A stretch of 64,000 nt of DNA from Nostoc cf. commune SO-36 (GTDB taxonomy: Bacteria > Cyanobacteriota > Cyanobacteriia > Cyanobacteriales > Nostocaceae): positions 6,260,501 through 6,324,500 of the forward strand of contig NZ_AP025732.1 in NCBI RefSeq assembly GCF_023734775.1, in the 5' to 3' direction. The first letter of the stretch is position 1. Every line of letters begins with the position of its first letter. Made by a program: the position numbers and the translations under genes. The notes beneath the pieces were generated by a model that was given only the letters and a program-made list of their open reading frames with translations, was not told where the DNA came from and did no database searches. Positions 35,441 to 45,894 of this stretch are shown piece after piece.

Positions 35441-37003
35441 TTAGGGTTCGGAACTCTGTTTGTCTTCAAAACGTCTAACAATGCGAGAAAGTTCCGCCTT
35501 TTCATCGATACTAACGCGAGTAGGAGCACCGCTGATAATCCGTTCGTAGTTTCGGAAAGAATCTTTGATATCGGGCCCGTCAGCAGTAATATTATACTCA
35601 CGAATGCCCTTATCATGCCAAGAGCCTCTCATTTTAAATACGTTAATTGCCCGCGACATTTCTCCGCGAATTTCTACGTACTGCAACATCAGAATTGTGT
35701 CGGTTATCGTGGAAATATGAGAGTCAGTAATGGAATGCGCTCCCAGAAATTGGTCAGTTGTGTTGGTAAAGAAACCAGTAATTTCTTCTTGTTTAGCATA
35801 ACCTGTTACACCAATTACAAACTGCCGAAATGCATTATTACTAACTCCTCTAGCTAGTGCTGATAAGGAATCAATGGCAATGCGGGCTGGTTTAAACACA
35901 GCTATTTCTGATTTAATAATTTGTAAGTGGTCTTCTAAACCAGTTGATTCGGGATAAGTACAGATGATTTTGAGTAAACCTTGCTCCTCTAATTCTTCAA
36001 AATCGATTCCCCAAGAGGAAGCATTACGAGACAGTTGGGCGCGTGATTCTTCATAAGCAAATAATATTGCTTGTTCTCCATTGAGGCAGCTATCTTGAAT
36101 AAATTTACTTACTAACAGGGTTTTACCAGTACCTGTGGCTCCTGTGGCTAAAATAATTGAATCTTTAAAGAAACCACCACCACACATTTCATCTAAGGTT
36201 TTGACCCCAGAAGATACCCTGACATTAGAAGAACGTTGAGTCAACCGCATTGCTCCTAATGGAAAGATGTTAACTCCTTCGTTCGTAATGGTGAAGGGAT
36301 ATTCGCCTTTCATGTGAGTTGTGCCACGCAATTTGAGAATTTCAATTGTGCGACGGCGACGTTCTCCTTCTAAAACATTGCGAACAATTACTACATTATC
36401 GGAAACAAATTCTTCAACTCCAAAAGAGGCAACGGGCCCATATTCTTCACCGCGTTCAGTGGTAATTACAGTGGTGACACTCAGTAGTTTAAGACGTGCT
36501 ACTAGGCGAAATATCTCGCGTCGCACTACTCCCATTGCTTCATACTGCTGAAATACTGCTGTTATTGAGTCAATTGAAATTCGTCTAGCTTTATATTTGC
36601 GGATGGCATATTGCAAACGCTCAATAAGTGCAGAAAGGTCAAAATTACCAACGATATCTTGACCTTCAGGATCGGGAGATGCATCAAGAATAAATAACTT
36701 GCCTTCTTCGATTAGGCGTGGCAAGTTCCAACCAAAAATATTGGCATTTTTAATAATATCACTCGGTGATTCTTCAAAGGTAACAAATACTCCAGCTTCA
36801 TCAAAGTAGGTAATACCGTTATAAAGAAATTGAAGAGAGAATAAAGTTTTGCCTGTACCGGAAGTGCCGCTAATTAAGGTAGTTCTACCAATTGGTAAAC
36901 CACCATGACTAATATCGTCAAAACCCTCGATCATCGTCCGAATTTTTTCTACACCCACAATTTTCGGTAGTTGTTTTGATTCTAATTGCTCGTTTTCATT
37001 CAT
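35441..37003 (-). CDS. kaiC: Circadian clock protein KaiC
   Basis: KaiC is the ATPase, autokinase and autophosphatase at the centre of the cyanobacterial clock. The 520-residue protein has two RecA-like domains with Walker A motifs GTSGTGKT and GATGTGKT and catalytic Glu pairs in FEESPSD and YEESR. The C-terminal phosphorylation segment DSHISTITDT carries the Ser/Thr pair known as S431/T432 in Synechococcus. The C-terminal tail matches the KaiA-binding region. It follows kaiB by 80 bp. Confidence 0.98.
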   Translation of the reverse strand: MNENEQLESKQLPKIVGVEKIRTMIEGFDDISHGGLPIGRTTLISGTSGTGKTLFSLQFLYNGITYFDEAGVFVTFEESPSDIIKNANIFGWNLPRLIEEGKLFILDASPDPEGQDIVGNFDLSALIERLQYAIRKYKARRISIDSITAVFQQYEAMGVVRREIFRLVARLKLLSVTTVITTERGEEYGPVASFGVEEFVSDNVVIVRNVLEGERRRRTIEILKLRGTTHMKGEYPFTITNEGVNIFPLGAMRLTQRSSNVRVSSGVKTLDEMCGGGFFKDSIILATGATGTGKTLLVSKFIQDSCLNGEQAILFAYEESRAQLSRNASSWGIDFEELEEQGLLKIICTYPESTGLEDHLQIIKSEIAVFKPARIAIDSLSALARGVSNNAFRQFVIGVTGYAKQEEITGFFTNTTDQFLGAHSITDSHISTITDTILMLQYVEIRGEMSRAINVFKMRGSWHDKGIREYNITADGPDIKDSFRNYERIISGAPTRVSIDEKAELSRIVRRFEDKQSSEP

Positions 37004-37083
37004 TGCTTGATAATAAATTGGTATTAAAACCTATTTTTTATGACTAAATTTGCCGCGAACTTAATTTTATTATAATTAAAACT

Positions 37084-37398
37084 TCACTCTTCAAAATCTT
37101 CTTCACTCAGTTCTTCGTAAAGCAAATCTAATCCAATCAGTACTCTTTCTCTATCGGAAAGATCGCCGATGATTTTGCGAACAGGTGGAGGCAAAATTTT
37201 AGATAATGTTGGTGTCGCCAATATTTTATCTTCTTCTGCCAGTTGTGGGCTTTTCAACACATCGATCACTTTTAAAGCATAAACACCTTCAAACTCCTGT
37301 TCTAAAATATCTTTGAGTGTTTTTAATGCCCGGACTGAAGTAGGGGTGTTTCCTGCTACGTAAAGCTTGAGAACGTAGGCTTTTTTGGGTTTTTTCAT
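37084..37398 (-). CDS. kaiB: Circadian clock protein KaiB
   Basis: The 104-residue protein ([20 protein letters not shown], then [20 protein letters not shown]) is a canonical fold-switching KaiB. It binds KaiC during the night phase and sequesters KaiA. Length and the acidic C-terminus ([10 protein letters not shown]) are typical. It lies between kaiC and kaiA, all on the minus strand. Confidence 0.98.
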   Translation of the reverse strand: MKKPKKAYVLKLYVAGNTPTSVRALKTLKDILEQEFEGVYALKVIDVLKSPQLAEEDKILATPTLSKILPPPVRKIIGDLSDRERVLIGLDLLYEELSEEDFEE

Positions 37399-37502
37399 AT
37401 AATTAATGTCTAGTCATGAGCATAAGAATACAAGATGAGAACGCACATTGACAGTAACTAATGACAGTAGCTTGTTAGAAGTGAAATATTGCTAAATTCA
37501 AT

Positions 37503-38084
37503 TTATTTAGAAATTGAACTCCTATAGACTTCGCACAGATGAGCTAGGATATCTATCAACGTTAGGCGGTAATCAAGTAATGCTTCATTGCTCCTTCCTT
37601 CTAATTTTAGCTGGTTAGAAAAATCTTCAATTACCTCCATGTGAATTTCGATTATTTGGGGCACAGGAATATTAGCATAAAATATAGTATTGATAAATTT
37701 ATCAATTTTATCTTTTAGTGATTTATCTGTAGTAAAATAATCTATAAGAATTAAGCTATAATCTGATTTAAGCTGTTTTAATAATTCTTGTCTTTCGGGC
37801 GGAGTCATCTCCTGAAAATACTGTTGGCTTTTTTGCATCTGACTGACAAATACATAGAGGTATTTGTTAGTGTATGCCCTACTTTGATTTTCTTGCAGCC
37901 AATGGGGTAAAGAGTTGGTTTCTCCAGAGGTGGTTGCAGCAACAGGTAGGTAGCGAAATTGGGCAATAATTGCGTCCATAAATTTGCACACCCACGTAAT
38001 CAAACCTTTGTGGTTGGCTAAGTCAACTGGATTATTTAAGCATTTTTTAACATCAGGTTGCAGAATCAATATCGGTAATAACAT
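37503..38084 (-). CDS. kaiA: Circadian clock protein KaiA, shortened form
   Basis: The 193-residue protein contains the C-terminal KaiA domain (LLKQLKSDYSLILIDYFTTD, then IVIPQ-like NIPVPQIIEIHMEVIEDFSN) that dimerises and stimulates KaiC phosphorylation. Unicellular KaiA has about 284 residues with an N-terminal pseudo-receiver. Here only about 80 residues precede the C-terminal domain and no receiver is visible, as reported for filamentous Nostocales. The order kaiA-kaiB-kaiC on one strand is conserved. Confidence 0.93.
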   Translation of the reverse strand: MLLPILILQPDVKKCLNNPVDLANHKGLITWVCKFMDAIIAQFRYLPVAATTSGETNSLPHWLQENQSRAYTNKYLYVFVSQMQKSQQYFQEMTPPERQELLKQLKSDYSLILIDYFTTDKSLKDKIDKFINTIFYANIPVPQIIEIHMEVIEDFSNQLKLEGRSNEALLDYRLTLIDILAHLCEVYRSSISK

Positions 38085-38749
38085 TTATTCTTAAATATCT
38101 CTCCTTAATCGCCCTGACCAAGAAAGGTGGCGGATAAGTTTGGCTAACGCTTCTAGGGTAATACTGGGTTTGCAGTATACTGGTGATTACACCGCAAAAC
38201 AACGCTCTGTGTTAACAGAGAGTGCTAGCCACTCAACAACCCAGTGCAGCAACTGAGTGGTAGGACTTAGTAAGTCTTTAGATCGTCCATCAAGTATTTA
38301 TCCGCATAGCAAAACACAGTTGCTAACTTATTACTTACACATCTTATGTATGTAAATAAATAGATAGATTTTTTTATGTTGCTCCTTGATAAGATACTTA
38401 AACGAACTTAAAGGATTGTCGCATTCTAAATCATTATAATTCCTCAAGGTTCTAAAGCGAATCTTTAGCGCCATAATTGTTTTAGCTGTCGCTATCGATG
38501 AGGAGTTTAAATACCAGTAAGACACTGGTGAGGTTAGTTGTTAGAAATGAGAAACGTCGCCTTTTGAAAAAATGCACTCGTCCGCAAGCAAGTGCCTATG
38601 AAGGGAAATCCCGTTGTTTTAATGGCGTTGAAATAACCAGAGTTGCTTATATGAGTCTTCTTAGAGGATATGACTTCAGGCGAAAAGACCATCAACTGGC
38701 AGATGGAAATGCCGGAGGGTTCCACAGGAAGAATGACCCCAAAAGCCCT
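38085..38749. other. Divergent intergenic region upstream of kaiA
   Basis: The spacer between kaiA and the divergent histidine kinase gene should hold the kai promoter. It contains the inverted repeats CTCTGTGTTAACAGAG (about 38209-38224) and CCACTCA ... TGAGTGG (about 38230-38261). An open frame from 38498 runs into the kinase, but its first 84 codons do not look like a conserved protein. Confidence 0.5.
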
Positions 38750-41700
38750 ATGTTAATGCTAGATTACCCGCTTTATAACTTTCAGGCAACCGTACCTAGC
38801 TGCCCGCAAACAAGTTCTCTGGCAGTGGTGTTGGATATTTTTGAGCATGAGCAGTGCGATCGCTTGGTAATAGTGAATCAACAAAAATGTCCGATCGGAT
38901 TGCTGTATTCTGCCCGTTTAATCCCAAAATTATTAGCACGTAGTGACAATAAAAATTTAAATTTACAGCAATCGCTCTCTACTTGGGGTCAAGGTCTGAT
39001 TGAGCCAATACAGACAATATTAGCTTCTGAGCCTGTAGAGCGATTGAGCTTGCACTTGTGCTATCCACAAACCGAAAAATACCAAAACTTAGATTGGACG
39101 CTGATTGACTCTGATGGCAGATATTTGGGACTGCTGGATAGTTCACGCCTGTTGCGATCGCTGGCTCAGGAACGCATCGTTGGGTTACAAAGTTCAGGCA
39201 TCCGCAGTTCGTCTGGCGATCGCCGCCATGAGTATAATGCTGGGACAAATGACCCCAATTGTTTAGGACACCAGCCACTGGTACACTTGCTCGAGAGACT
39301 GCCTTGGCCTTTGATGTTGCAAACGGGTACTGGCGAGGTGTTAGCACGAAATCCCGCCTGGTGGCAGCAATTAGGAGCCTTGAAAGATCCAGAAGGAGTC
39401 AGGCAACAAGTGGAAGCAATACTTGTTCCTAAACCCTCCGAAAAATCAGAATATGTCAGCCAACGAGCAATCAAGGTTCATCCTAGCGGTAGGGATGAAT
39501 ATGGTGCTGAACAAGAACTGACTCAGCAAGAAGCATCTGGTGATGCTGTATACAGCCGATGCTATTTAGATAGTCAAGTGGGTACTTGTACCTGCGTTGT
39601 CGAAGTGCAAAATGGTCAGGAGAGAATCTGGCAATTTGCCAAAATTCCCTTAGATAGTCCTGAGTTGAAAGCGATGAGTGCTGAATCAGAAGTTGCACTC
39701 AGCAATGATTTGTGGTTGATTTTAGCTACTGATGTTACCGAACAGCAGCAGCTTTGCAAAGAACTAGCAGCAAAGAATGCCGATTTAATTCAACTAAATC
39801 GGTTGAAGGACGAGTTTTAGCTTGTATTAGTCATGAACTCAAACTCCCCTAACTGCCGTTTTGGGGTTATCGCGCTTGCTCGTAGATCAGCAGTTGGGAG
39901 AACTTAACGAGCGTCAAGCCCGTTATGCAGGACTGATTCATCAAAGTGGACGCCACCTGATGAGTGTAGTGAATGATATTTTAGATTTGACCCGCATGGA
40001 AACGGGACAAATGGAGTTGACGCTGACTCCGGTGAAAATTAGTGCCGTGTGCGATCGCGCCCTAGCGGAAGCCAAAGCTATCCACACTCAAACTACTAAA
40101 ACTACATCTGCCTCACCACCTGCAAATGCTCGTTCATCTGCTCCTCAATTCTGCCTTTCCATTGAACTCGGCTTAGATCAGATGGTGGCAGATGAGTTGC
40201 GCTTACGCCAGATGCTAGTACACCTACTTTCCAACGCCTTTAAATTCACCGAAATATCTGGCGAAATTGGGTTGCGGGTAAGTCGTTGGGAAGGATGGAT
40301 TGCCTTTACAGTTTGGGATACAGGCATTGGCATTCCTGAACATCAACAACACTTAATATTTCAAAAATTCCAACAACTAGAAAATCCCCTTACCCGCCAA
40401 TTTGAAGGCACTGGTTTGGGGCTGGTATTAACTAGGGCTTTAGCGCGTCTCCACGGAGGAGATGTCAGTTTCTTATCGCGTGAAGGAAAAGGTAGTCAGT
40501 TTACCCTACTTCTGCCGCCCAGTCCGCCAAAAACAGGCTTTTCTGAACCTGATATGGGAATCAGAGAAGATGAAGAAACACGATATCAACCTACACGGGA
40601 AATTCCCACAACAGATCGTCAGCAAGTTACTACAACCACACAGCATCATCCTGCTAGTTCGCAAAGGTTGGTGTTGGTAGTCGAAGCAGTAGCCCGATAT
40701 ATTGAAGACTTGACCGAACAACTCAAAAGTTTAGGATATCGGGTAGTGATTGCGCGATCGGGGACAGAAGCAGTCGAAAAAGCTCGGCGCTTGCAACCAA
40801 TAGCGATATTTTTGAATCCGTTGCTACCCCTGCTATCAGGCTGGGATGTGCTAACTTTACTAAAATCTGACACTGCAACCCGTCATATATCTGTAATTGT
40901 TACCGCAACGGGAGCCGAAAAGGAGCAAGCATTTGCTCACCGAGCCGATGGTTTTTTAAGCTTGCCAGTAGAGCATCAGGTATTAGCACCAGTTCTCGAA
41001 AAATTATGTACTGTACAAGCAGTTCCCCAGCTAGGGTTAAACAACAGCGCAATTATCCCAACTAAAACCCCACTGCGAATTCTCCGGTTAGTGAATCCCC
41101 AGTTGGAATCAGTCAATCCGCACCCCTCACTTCGAGAACATCGGGTGATTGAAGTAGATGATCTAGATCAGGCAGAACTTTTGGCGCGGGTGTGGCAGTT
41201 TGATGTCATTTTGCTAGATGTCGAAAGTACCACCGCCCAAATTTATTTAAAGCAACTAATTGGGCATTCACGTTTAGCGGCTATACCACTGGTTACTTGC
41301 GATGTCGCAACTACTTTAATCGCTTCTAAGATACCGGGGCTATCTGTATTTCCTTACTTAACACCATTTGCTAAAGATAACAACAGTCGCGCCGAGAAAA
41401 CAGATGCTTTACTATCAGTACTGCAAATCGCTTCTGGTATTTGCTGTCCTCCTAACATTTTGGTCGTGGATTTGACAATGCTGCGTGATTTTCCCCAGAT
41501 AAGACGCAAGCAAGTTAAGGGTTATCGGACAGCAAAAAATTGCTCAATTAGTACTGAAACTGCTGAACGGGGATCTGAATGGTTCCAAGCTTTAATTCAA
41601 TACCTACAAACAGCAGGCTTTAAAGCGGCAATGAGTCCCTGTTGGGCAGAAGTGTTACAACAGATTCGCCACCAAAGTGTTGACTTACTGCTAATTTGTT

Positions 41701-41993
41701 TAGGAGAATCTGCTATCCACAAAGATGTACTCAAAGCAGTAAAAACATTGGGAGATTCGCCGTTAAAGTTGCCACCAATTTTGGTACTCAATCAACGATT
41801 AAATCGCCCAGAAAGCAATTTCCAGCCTGGGGTTTATAAGGAAGACAAGCAGAAGAAGAATGATTTGGAATCAATAGAAACTGTTGTTGGTGCGATCGCT
41901 ACCCAAATATTACCGCGATCAATATCAATGGAAGACCTATTAAGCCAGATTAATCAAGCTTTAGCTGTCAATGGTTACAATGGCAAATGTTAA
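38750..41993 (+). CDS. Hybrid histidine kinase with CBS-like N-terminus and pseudo-receiver (two frameshifts)
   Basis: The N-terminus ([20 protein letters not shown], then [20 protein letters not shown]) resembles paired CBS domains. A PAS-like region follows, then [20 protein letters not shown] (H-box), [11 protein letters not shown] (N box), WDTGIGIPE and [18 protein letters not shown]. After that comes a receiver-like domain in which the phospho-acceptor position reads FLNPLLPLL (Asn, not Asp). A second degenerate receiver-like segment completes about 1080 residues. The frame breaks at a T run (39815-39818) and an A run (39841-39843) inside the H-box; adding one base at each restores it. 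The gene is divergent from kaiA, so a clock-linked role is possible but unproven. Confidence 0.85.
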
Positions 41994-41994
41994 T

Positions 41995-42130
41995 TGGGAA
42001 TGGGGCATGGGGCATGGGGCAGGTGGCAGGGAGCAGGGGGAAAAATACCAATGCTCAATTCCCAATTCCCAATTCCCAATGCCCAATGCCCAATTCCCAA
42101 TGCCCAATTCCCAATTCCCAATTCCCAATT
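41995..42130. repeat. Heptamer STRR clusters (GGGGCAT and CCAATTC types)
   Basis: GGGGCATG repeats directly after the kinase stop codon are followed by about ten CCCAATT/CCCAATG heptamers (42054-42128), filling the whole gap to the convergent GT39 gene. Confidence 0.9.
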
Positions 42131-42139
42131 ACGATATAT

Positions 42140-44071
42140 CTATTTTTTCACTCTTCTTTTTATTAAAAGGAACTCGAACCAAGTTATAAGCTCCCTTGGT
42201 GGATATACTCTTGTAATCGTCTGGTTGTAATTCCATTTGTAAAAACTTTTTTGTTCAGCCAATAGCAGCAGTGAACGAGGTTGTAGCCCTTTAGCAGCTT
42301 GGTTTTCAATATGCTCTATAGCCTCTTTGGGAAATCTTAAATAATTTACGTGGATGTGGCTGTAAAATACCACACTAGGCTTTTTGAAACCAAGCATAAT
42401 CAATTCTTCGTTGGGTTCTTTTGCTTCTAGAATGACCCCAGATAATTCCCTTAAGGGTAATTGACGTTCTCGATCAATAAAGAACGAAGCAGGCGTTAAA
42501 ACAAAAATTAGAAACGCCACAAACCCGATTAAATTAATACTAATAATGTAGTTCCAACGGCGAGTGAGTAAGAAACCCGCAACCAAAATGGCACAAACCA
42601 GCCACATTAAACCTGCGATTACTGGTAAACCAGATTTTTGAATTAGTTCGTGAAAGTTACTTATAGCTGGATCAGTACCTAATATCTGGGTTATGTTAAA
42701 CAATGCTGTTGCCAAAACTGATAAAAATACTACATTTAACCAGCCACTTATTCGCAGAAAAGACGAGGAGATGGACGGAGTGGCGGAAACAGGAGTTTTT
42801 TGCTGTGTTTCCGTATCTGGAAAAAGGTCGTTACACAACAGGGCTACCAGGATTGCTGCTGCTGGCATTAAAGGCAATACATAGCTAGGAAGTTTGGTGA
42901 CAGCAATGCTGAAAAAGCCAAAGATGCTAGCAAACCAGAACCAAGCAAATAAGCCAAATTGCTGAAAACGTTCAACAGATCGCCAATGCGATCGCTGCCA
43001 AAACTTTAGTCTAATTATGGAGGCTGGTAAATACACTGAGTAAGGTGCAAAACCCAACAGCACTACTAAAAAGTAAAAATACCAAGGTGCTGAATGGCCA
43101 TTAACTACCTCTGTAAAGCGTTCCAGGTTGTGATAACCAAAAAAGGCATTAATATAATTCCAGCCATTACGCCAAATTACTAAAACATACCAAGGCACTG
43201 ATAAACCTAAAAGTATCAATACACCCACGAGAAGGCGCATTTCCCGCAACACCTCTCGAAATTTTCCCACATAAAGCAAAAATACGGCAACAATTAGCCC
43301 TGGTAAAACAATTCCCACTGGCCCTTTAGTTAAAATTGCGCCAGCAATCAAGACATAAAAAGCTAAATACCACTTATTCGGGAATAGGTTATGGGGCATT
43401 GGGGAGCCAGTGCGTTGCGGAGGTTCCCTCCGTTGAAGCAACTGGCGTGATGGCGCATTGGTTATTCTTTCTCCCCCTGCTCCCCCTGCTCCTTGCTCCC
43501 TCGCATATCCTAAAAAGAAACATAACAAAGCTGATCCTATGCATCCGGTGAGCAACATATCAGAGACACCCACTCTCGCCCAAATAATGGTTTCGGGATT
43601 GAGTGCCATCAGCGCTGCTGCGATAAAAGATATTAAGTAGCGGCGAGTAGGATGTGAGACTTGCTGTAATTCGTCTTCTTTAGCCAAATACCACTGTATG
43701 GTGTAAAAAGCTAAACAAACTAAGCCAAAAGCTGCGATCGCTGAAGGAAGACGTACTGCCCATTCATTCACCCCGATCATGTAATATGCGATCGCTTGAC
43801 ACCAGTAAATTAAAGCAGGTTTATCGAAACGAGTGTCACCATTGAAAAATGGGGTAATCCAATCACCTGTGACGAACATCTGCCGGGATGCTTCGGCAAA
43901 AAGCGGCTCTGTCTCATCAATCAAGCCAATATTGCCCAAATTCCACCCAAAAGCTATCCAGCCAACTACTATCAACCACAAAATCGATACAGTTAAACTC
44001 AAGGCTGGATTCTTTGCTATTTCGTTGAACCACTGATCAACAGTGTGCTTAACACTCAATTTCATTCTCAT
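42140..44071 (-). CDS. Glycosyltransferase family 39 (ArnT/PMT-like) membrane protein
   Basis: The 643-residue protein has the GT-C motif [20 protein letters not shown] (catalytic acidic pair), then [20 protein letters not shown]. About a dozen membrane helices follow, and the C-terminal part has a soluble segment ([20 protein letters not shown]). Such enzymes transfer sugars from polyprenyl phosphate to lipid or protein acceptors. Residues about 190-227 ([20 protein letters not shown] and following) derive from an inserted intergenic repeat. Confidence 0.88.
   Translation of the reverse strand: MRMKLSVKHTVDQWFNEIAKNPALSLTVSILWLIVVGWIAFGWNLGNIGLIDETEPLFAEASRQMFVTGDWITPFFNGDTRFDKPALIYWCQAIAYYMIGVNEWAVRLPSAIAAFGLVCLAFYTIQWYLAKEDELQQVSHPTRRYLISFIAAALMALNPETIIWARVGVSDMLLTGCIGSALLCFFLGYAREQGAGGAGGERITNAPSRQLLQRREPPQRTGSPMPHNLFPNKWYLAFYVLIAGAILTKGPVGIVLPGLIVAVFLLYVGKFREVLREMRLLVGVLILLGLSVPWYVLVIWRNGWNYINAFFGYHNLERFTEVVNGHSAPWYFYFLVVLLGFAPYSVYLPASIIRLKFWQRSHWRSVERFQQFGLFAWFWFASIFGFFSIAVTKLPSYVLPLMPAAAILVALLCNDLFPDTETQQKTPVSATPSISSSFLRISGWLNVVFLSVLATALFNITQILGTDPAISNFHELIQKSGLPVIAGLMWLVCAILVAGFLLTRRWNYIISINLIGFVAFLIFVLTPASFFIDRERQLPLRELSGVILEAKEPNEELIMLGFKKPSVVFYSHIHVNYLRFPKEAIEHIENQAAKGLQPRSLLLLAEQKSFYKWNYNQTITRVYPPRELITWFEFLLIKRRVKK
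43390..43502. repeat. Dispersed repeat inserted in frame within the GT39 gene
   Basis: GGGGCATT, then GCCAGTGCGTTGCGGAGGTT, GAAGCAACTGGCG and CTCCCCCTGCTCCCCCTGCT. The GCCAGTGCGTTG ... CAACTGGC inverted pair also occurs intergenically at 58650-58712. The coding frame stays open across it. Confidence 0.8.
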
Positions 44072-44205
44072 TTGTCAATAGTCAACATTCACTAATCAAT
44101 AGTCGTTGGTTATCTATCTTTTGTTCTTGGGAGTTTCAATTCAACAATTTTCCTCTCCTCAGTACTCTACACGACTATTAGTTCTTCAGTACTAGTAAAT
44201 ATGCA

Positions 44206-44838
44206 CTATGGACTCAGCACTAGTTGCCATTCTCTGTTTTGAGAATTCCATTTAGGTAATTGAGTTTCGCCGACAACATAGGGCCCCCAATAACGACGAG
44301 AACCATCTTGTGCAAAAGCAACTAAAATATCTCCCTTCTCCAGCTTTAAATTATTCTGAGGTAGGGATAAAATCAGTCCTTTCTCACTACCTTCTTGGGG
44401 AGCAAAATCCCAATGTGCTGGTAGATCATAATTAGTCTGTTTAGTACTAGATCCTTTTGATACCGACTCTCGCGCCAATAAAGCCAACCGCACAGGCTGA
44501 TTTGTTTGATTGCTCATTCGCAAAGTCCCTTGATCCTTGGATTTGCTAGCTGATTTATCACGATTTGCTAAGACAGGATGAGTATTCTCTTGGCTGCTAT
44601 GTTCTATTTGATTGACTGGGGTAGTTGCTCTCGATAGACTAGCAGAAATATCTTTATCAGGTAAAACAGGTGTAGACGAAGTTATCTCCCACTCTTGAGT
44701 TTTTGTTGGCAGTTGTGAAGATGTATCTGGGTTTGTAGACTCAAAGGATACGCTAACTCCCAAGCATCCCACCAGCGCAACAAGCAGTCCCAAGCAACAA
44801 GCTGTAACACCGAGGTTACGATACACTAAAGATTTCAT
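44206..44838 (-). CDS. Putative lipoprotein, hypothetical
   Basis: The 210-residue protein has an N-terminal hydrophobic segment ending in a lipobox-like sequence (GLLVALVGC), then a Ser/Thr-rich linker and a conserved C-terminal part (LPAHWDFAPQEGSEKGLILS, then GDILVAFAQDGSRRYWGPYV). It is probably anchored in the plasma or outer membrane. The function is not recognised. Confidence 0.7.
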   Translation of the reverse strand: MKSLVYRNLGVTACCLGLLVALVGCLGVSVSFESTNPDTSSQLPTKTQEWEITSSTPVLPDKDISASLSRATTPVNQIEHSSQENTHPVLANRDKSASKSKDQGTLRMSNQTNQPVRLALLARESVSKGSSTKQTNYDLPAHWDFAPQEGSEKGLILSLPQNNLKLEKGDILVAFAQDGSRRYWGPYVVGETQLPKWNSQNREWQLVLSP

Positions 44839-45531
44839 ATTGATAGTTATTAGAAATAAATATTTTGTTTAGGCTTGACCAAATAGTAGCCTATTATCCC
44901 AAAAGTCAATCACAAAAGTTAGCCTAATATAGACTTTCCTAAAATTAGGAACAGGAAATGTATTGTGATCAAAAGCCACCTTTTAACAGGATGCTTAGAA
45001 AATTCTTGGTAGCAAATGTTTAAATATTCTCCTAAATCCACGCTAATCCCTTCTCTTGTTGGGAGACGATAGGCGTAGCTTGCTTCACTATAGGGATACA
45101 AGTTAGGAAACCCGTGTAACAAAATAGCTCCCTTTAAAAACAGGCACTTTGAGTTATCGAACAGAATTCAGGAGTCAGGAGTCAGAATTCAGCAATGTTT
45201 TGTGTATGACTCGCTAACGCTACGCTATCAGTCGCGGGTCTGAATCCCCGACTTATTTATTCTGACTCCTGGATTTTGAGTTCTGAATTCTTCTTCAATT
45301 TCCCCCTTTTTTAGGCTTGCTTGTGGGGATCAAACTAAATATTTATATTTTCTAAACATCCTCTAAGAAAATGTACTTCTCTTGAAGATGATAAAATAGG
45401 CAAATTTGAATGAACACTGGAATTCCAGTAGATATCTACAATATTAACAAACAAGCTGATACTAAAATCAATATCATTCTTAAGATAGATATATCTCAAG
45501 ATATCATGACTTTTCCCCAGAAGCCCTTGTA
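44839..45531. other. Intergenic region with a MITE-like inverted repeat
   Basis: In this spacer, 45163-45294 begins CAGAATTCAGGAGTCAGGAG and ends with inverted GACTCCTGGATTTTGAGTTC, TGAATTC. The interior includes CGCTAACGCTACGCTATCAG of the TACGC repeat family. The rest is AT-rich, with no convincing gene. Confidence 0.7.
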
Positions 45532-45864
45532 ATGCAAAACACTCGTCTCAATAACTTATTCGATGCCATTGCTACACGCTTGGGGCAATGGTTTTTAAAT
45601 CCTTGGCGGCGGCTATCGTTGCTAATCATGAGTTTTTTGTTCGGTTTTTTTCTGGCAAACGTAACGTCCACTACAGCCGGTCAACGGGCAGAATTAGATA
45701 TTTTTGTCGCTGGTTTTTTAGTAGTATTAACGGAAGTAACTAGTAGGATATTTTACAGTCAGAACTTTTTCGCCAAGCGATCGCTCTTCGTAGAATCACT
45801 AAATCTGCTCAAAGTTGGTTTCATCTACGGCCTGTTTCTCGAAGCCTTTAAACTGGGATCGTGA
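45532..45864 (+). CDS. DUF565/Ycf20-like membrane protein
   Basis: The 110-residue protein (NPWRRLSLLIMSFLFGFFLA, then FVAGFLVVLTEVTSRIFYS and LNLLKVGFIYGLFLEAFKLG) matches the DUF565/Ycf20 family of cyanobacteria and algal plastids. The family has been linked to photoprotection in plants; the molecular role is unknown. Two or three membrane helices are visible. The glycerate kinase gene follows 30 bp downstream on the same strand. Confidence 0.88.
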   Translation: MQNTRLNNLFDAIATRLGQWFLNPWRRLSLLIMSFLFGFFLANVTSTTAGQRAELDIFVAGFLVVLTEVTSRIFYSQNFFAKRSLFVESLNLLKVGFIYGLFLEAFKLGS

Positions 45865-45894
45865 GAAGAGGCAGGGGGCAGGGAGAGGTAAGTT

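Noticed and set aside
38498-38749. N-terminal extension of the histidine kinase
   Set aside because: The 84 codons are basic and unlike any domain, and overlap the divergent promoter region; ATG 38750 directly precedes the conserved part.
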